Shown here one piece after another: positions 7,166-8,714 of a stretch of 8,714 nucleotides of DNA. The notes beneath the pieces were generated by a model. The model was not told where the DNA came from and searched no databases. It saw only the letters and a program-made list of their open reading frames with translations. The position numbers and the translations under genes are program-made. The first letter of the stretch is position 1; each line of letters opens with the position of its first letter. Source of the stretch: JANMDR01 sp031409495 (GTDB lineage Bacteria > Pseudomonadota > Gammaproteobacteria > Burkholderiales > Usitatibacteraceae); contig JANNXI010000048.1 in the NCBI GenBank assembly GCA_031409495.1, forward strand, positions 1 to 8,714, read 5' to 3'.

Positions 7166-7256
7166 AACTTCTTATGGTTCACCTGTTAACGCGCAGGCAT
7201 TAAAGCAGCTTTTGGGACATTACGGGAAGTGACTGCGCAATTTTGGCAGCAGTAAC

Positions 7257-8054
7257 CTAGCGCTTAAAATCAAACTCGCCTTCAAAACTGCGGTTATCTG
7301 CACCTTGGTTAAATTTCCAATTTTTAAAAGCGCTAGTCACCGCTCGGTCAAAAACCCGAGCGGGGTTCGAGATAACAATCGTTACCCCCGTCACGTCTCC
7401 AGCGGCATTAATAGTTGCGCGGGCGCGTACCGTACCGGCATCGATACCCCGTTGTGCTGCCTCGCGCGGAAATTCAGGTTGCTCCCTGGATATTGCGCGG
7501 GTTTCAGTAGTGGGTGCAGGGCGCGCGACTGCTACGACTGGCGCCGGCGTTGGCGCGGGCGCTGCCGCTGCCGCTGCCGCTACTACTGGAGGAACGACGA
7601 CGGGCGCAACGGTGACTGCAGGTGCGAGCGTCGGTGTAGTCGTTAATACCGGCGGTGCTGCCGGCGGTGTTGCGGGTACGACAGCAGCGGCAGCGGCAGC
7701 CAATCGCGAAGGATCGTTCTTACCTGTTTCAATGGCCTTGTTTGCAGCTGCTATGGCCGCTGGTTCAGATTTTGGATTGTCGCGAATATCCTTCAATTCT
7801 TTCATGTAGTCGCGTGCATTACTTTTTGGCGCAAAAAAATCGGACTGGGTTTCTTGAACCGTAGCTACTGATTTTAGTCGCTCGGCAGTGGTTAGATCGC
7901 GTTCAGACTTGCCACAACCAACCAAAAGAGATAGTCCGGTTACGACACCTAAAGCTGCTAAAGATGATGATAAAAATTTATTGCACTTCATGGAAGAAAT
8001 TGAAGGCTTTGCAACGGGCTTTAAGTTTGCATCAGTCGCGATAAATTTATTCAT
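7257..8054 (-). CDS. Lipoprotein with Ala/Pro-rich linker and TonB C-terminal domain
   Basis: The 265-residue product has a hydrophobic segment ending in the lipobox L44-V-G-C47 and should be a lipoprotein. Residue +2 is Gly, so no Asp inner-membrane retention signal is visible. Residues 48-115 are polar, 118-185 are an Ala/Pro/Val-rich linker, and 190-265 are a TonB C-terminal domain (QPEFP 192-196, RGIDAGTVRARATIN, NPARVFD 230-236, NWKF 245-248). TonB itself is held in the inner membrane by a transmembrane helix and powered by ExbBD; a lipid-anchored version cannot be identified as classical TonB. The start at 8054 has AGGG (8063-8060) five bases before ATG. An inner ATG at 7991 would give a 26-residue signal peptide (more normal length) but has no Shine-Dalgarno. 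Confidence 0.85.
   Translation of the reverse strand: MNKFIATDANLKPVAKPSISSMKCNKFLSSSLAALGVVTGLSLLVGCGKSERDLTTAERLKSVATVQETQSDFFAPKSNARDYMKELKDIRDNPKSEPAAIAAANKAIETGKNDPSRLAAAAAAVVPATPPAAPPVLTTTPTLAPAVTVAPVVVPPVVAAAAAAAPAPTPAPVVAVARPAPTTETRAISREQPEFPREAAQRGIDAGTVRARATINAAGDVTGVTIVISNPARVFDRAVTSAFKNWKFNQGADNRSFEGEFDFKR
7561..7581. repeat. GCTGCC hexanucleotide run in the linker
   Basis: Three GCTGCC units plus a partial unit encode part of the poly-alanine linker. A second CGGCAG-type run lies at about 7682-7699. Such runs can slip and vary in length between strains. Confidence 0.6.
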
Positions 8055-8059
8055 GGCTA

Positions 8060-8063
8060 CCCT
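8060..8063 (-). promoter_or_regulatory. Ribosome binding site favouring the start at 8054
   Basis: AGGG on the minus strand lies five bases before ATG 8054. The competing ATG at 7991 has a pyrimidine-rich upstream with no purine block, which is the main reason to keep the longer N-terminus. Confidence 0.5.
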
Positions 8064-8092
8064 GAAATAGTTTTTATAAGAGGATGAAATTG

Positions 8093-8127
8093 AACGTGCT
8101 GGCGGCGATCACGACCGCCAGCACGTT
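8093..8127. repeat. Perfect 13-bp inverted repeat in the leader of the TonB-domain gene
   Basis: AACGTGCTGGCGG at 8093-8105 is repeated inverted as CCGCCAGCACGTT at 8115-8127, with a 9-base gap (CGATCACGA). No T-tract follows on either strand, so it is not a standard terminator. It begins about 39 bases upstream of the ATG at 8054 on the minus strand and would form a strong hairpin in the leader or the 3' region of the preceding small lipoprotein transcript. Confidence 0.75.
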
Positions 8128-8188
8128 GAACACCTGACTATAATACTATCAAATTGTATGGTGTTTTTGCACACGATTCTTAAGATTT

Positions 8189-8238
8189 TTCACGCTGAGC
8201 CGCAGAGTGCCTGATGAACATTTATTTCGCAGCGTGAA
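8189..8238. repeat. 9-bp inverted repeat downstream of the small lipoprotein gene
   Basis: TTCACGCTG at 8189-8197 is matched by CAGCGTGAA at 8230-8238 across a 32-base gap. It lies just after the stop of the minus-strand gene 8264-8500. It could fold at that transcript's 3' end, but no T-tract follows, so I do not call it a terminator. Confidence 0.4.
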
Positions 8239-8263
8239 GGTGACGGAGCACTGCCATTAGTGG

Positions 8264-8500
8264 TCACTTTGCGGCAGGGATATCGCTGGCTTGCACCACT
8301 GAAGCTGTTTTTGGCGGGGTAGCGACGCTTTCTGTCGAGACGGGTTGGTTTTCCGTGATGGCTTTTAAACGTTCAGCCGACGTTCGTTCACGTGGTGTTT
8401 CGCCGCAGCCGCTGAGTGCAAAAAAACTGAACACGGCAAGTGTACAAAATAGGGTTTTAACTGTTGTTGACAAAATGATGGTGTGTGTCTTGGTTTTCAT
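8264..8500 (-). CDS. Small lipoprotein
   Basis: The 78-residue product starts MKTKTHTIIL, has a hydrophobic stretch to about residue 28 and a lipobox A28-L29-S30-G31-C32. The mature part of 47 residues, GETPRERTSAERLKAITENQ and a Thr/Ser/Pro/Ala-rich tail, contains no recognised domain. Positions 32-52 match 10 of 21 residues, without gaps, with the segment after the lipid cysteine of the neighbouring TonB-domain lipoprotein. AGGA at 8509-8506 lies five bases before the ATG, an excellent Shine-Dalgarno. It is likely attached to a membrane facing the periplasm. It lies upstream of the TonB-domain lipoprotein gene on the same strand, separated by 209 bp. The function is unknown. Confidence 0.8.
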   Translation of the reverse strand: MKTKTHTIILSTTVKTLFCTLAVFSFFALSGCGETPRERTSAERLKAITENQPVSTESVATPPKTASVVQASDIPAAK

Positions 8501-8564
8501 GGTGATCCTAGAAAAAGTTGTCGAAATTAGCTAAAAAGCACATGGGGACTAAAACATCCAAGTT

Positions 8565-8591
8565 GCGTAATATAAATCACCCTCATTACGC
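8565..8591. promoter_or_regulatory. 7-bp inverted repeat upstream of the small lipoprotein
   Basis: GCGTAAT (8565-8571) and ATTACGC (8585-8591) form a 7-bp dyad with 13 bases between. It lies about 65-90 bases upstream of the ATG at 8500 and next to the TGACA dyad. Possible operator or end-of-gene structure; no T-tract. Confidence 0.35.
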
Positions 8592-8596
8592 CGCCA

Positions 8597-8609
8597 TGAC
8601 AAGATGTCA
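8597..8609. promoter_or_regulatory. Operator-like dyad TGACA-AGA-TGTCA
   Basis: TGACA and TGTCA are perfect inverted copies with a 3-base gap, a size and shape common for dimeric repressor sites. It sits in the 118-bp gap between the small lipoprotein and the partial gene to its right. No regulator is identified. Confidence 0.35.
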
Positions 8610-8618
8610 CTGCCCTGT

Positions 8619-8714
8619 TTAACTTTTTACGTTGAAATTTTCGAGTAAACCACCTAATTTGGCTGACACAAAATCTTTGGGCGTCGTTGTGCAGGCGTTA
8701 GATCGACCTAAATT
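8619..8714 (-). CDS. Partial CDS (3' end only), unidentified
   Basis: On the minus strand one frame is open from the window edge for 31 codons and ends in TAA at 8621-8619, while the other two minus frames are stopped within the first 17 bases. The product ends TTPKDFVSAKLGGLLENFNV plus KS, which reads like a real C-terminus. The frame is short, so it could be chance. No family can be named from so little. If real, it lies upstream of the small lipoprotein on the same strand with 118 bp between. Confidence 0.4.
   Translation of the reverse strand, partial: NLGRSNACTTTPKDFVSAKLGGLLENFNVKS

Noticed and set aside
7510..7809. A Gly/Ala-rich open frame on the plus strand
   Set aside because: It is antisense to the Ala/Pro linker of the TonB-domain gene; its composition is explained by that.
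7991..8054. Shorter start (ATG at 7991) for the TonB-domain lipoprotein as the primary call
   Set aside because: It would give a neater signal peptide but lacks a Shine-Dalgarno, whereas 8054 has AGGG at a good distance. Kept as an alternative only.
8139..8144. Plus-strand TATAAT
   Set aside because: No usable -35 at the right distance and no plus-strand gene downstream; the AT-rich stretch is probably incidental.

Overview
The window looks like an ordinary chromosomal stretch of a Gram-negative proteobacterium. Two lipobox signal peptides, a TonB C-terminal domain and a tandem GGDEF-EAL protein support this. A beta-proteobacterium (Burkholderiales, perhaps Oxalobacteraceae-like with medium GC) is my best guess. 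It rests on the DUF2863-like fragment at the left edge and on the general look of the zinc-ribbon and SDR genes. Genes are tightly packed with good Shine-Dalgarno sites. I see no transposase, integrase, CRISPR array, tRNA or rRNA.

Left part (1-2544): a gene running leftward off the window (partial, minus strand) is divergent from a rightward three-gene cluster. The cluster encodes a HbpS/GlcG-family small protein (463-864), a protein with three zinc ribbons (892-1746) and a short-chain dehydrogenase (1762-2544). Spacings of 27 and 15 bp make it a likely operon. Its upstream region carries a 12-bp imperfect tandem repeat that overlaps a TATAAT hexamer.

Middle (2615-7038): a cysteine-rich DUF3109/YkgJ-like protein comes first. 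Next is a 755-residue PAS-PAS-GGDEF-EAL cyclic-di-GMP protein, whose diguanylate cyclase and phosphodiesterase signature residues are both present. Then come a 78-residue conserved-looking small protein, an aldo/keto reductase of the Kv-beta-like type and a 69-residue KTSC-domain protein. The last four lie 9-37 bp apart and probably form one transcript, ending at a strong hairpin with U-tract (7133-7165) that can also serve the opposing genes.

Right part (7257-8714, minus strand): a lipoprotein with a long Ala/Pro-rich linker and a TonB C-terminal domain, a 78-residue small lipoprotein, and a probable 3' end of another gene. The two lipoproteins share an ungapped motif right after the lipidated cysteine, so they look related at their N-termini. 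The leader of the TonB-domain lipoprotein contains a perfect 13-bp inverted repeat.

The points most worth a second look are the lipid-anchored TonB-C protein with its small partner, the zinc-ribbon/HbpS/SDR operon of unknown purpose, and the short repeats and dyads in the intergenic regions. I see no clear evidence for an entirely new multi-gene system.
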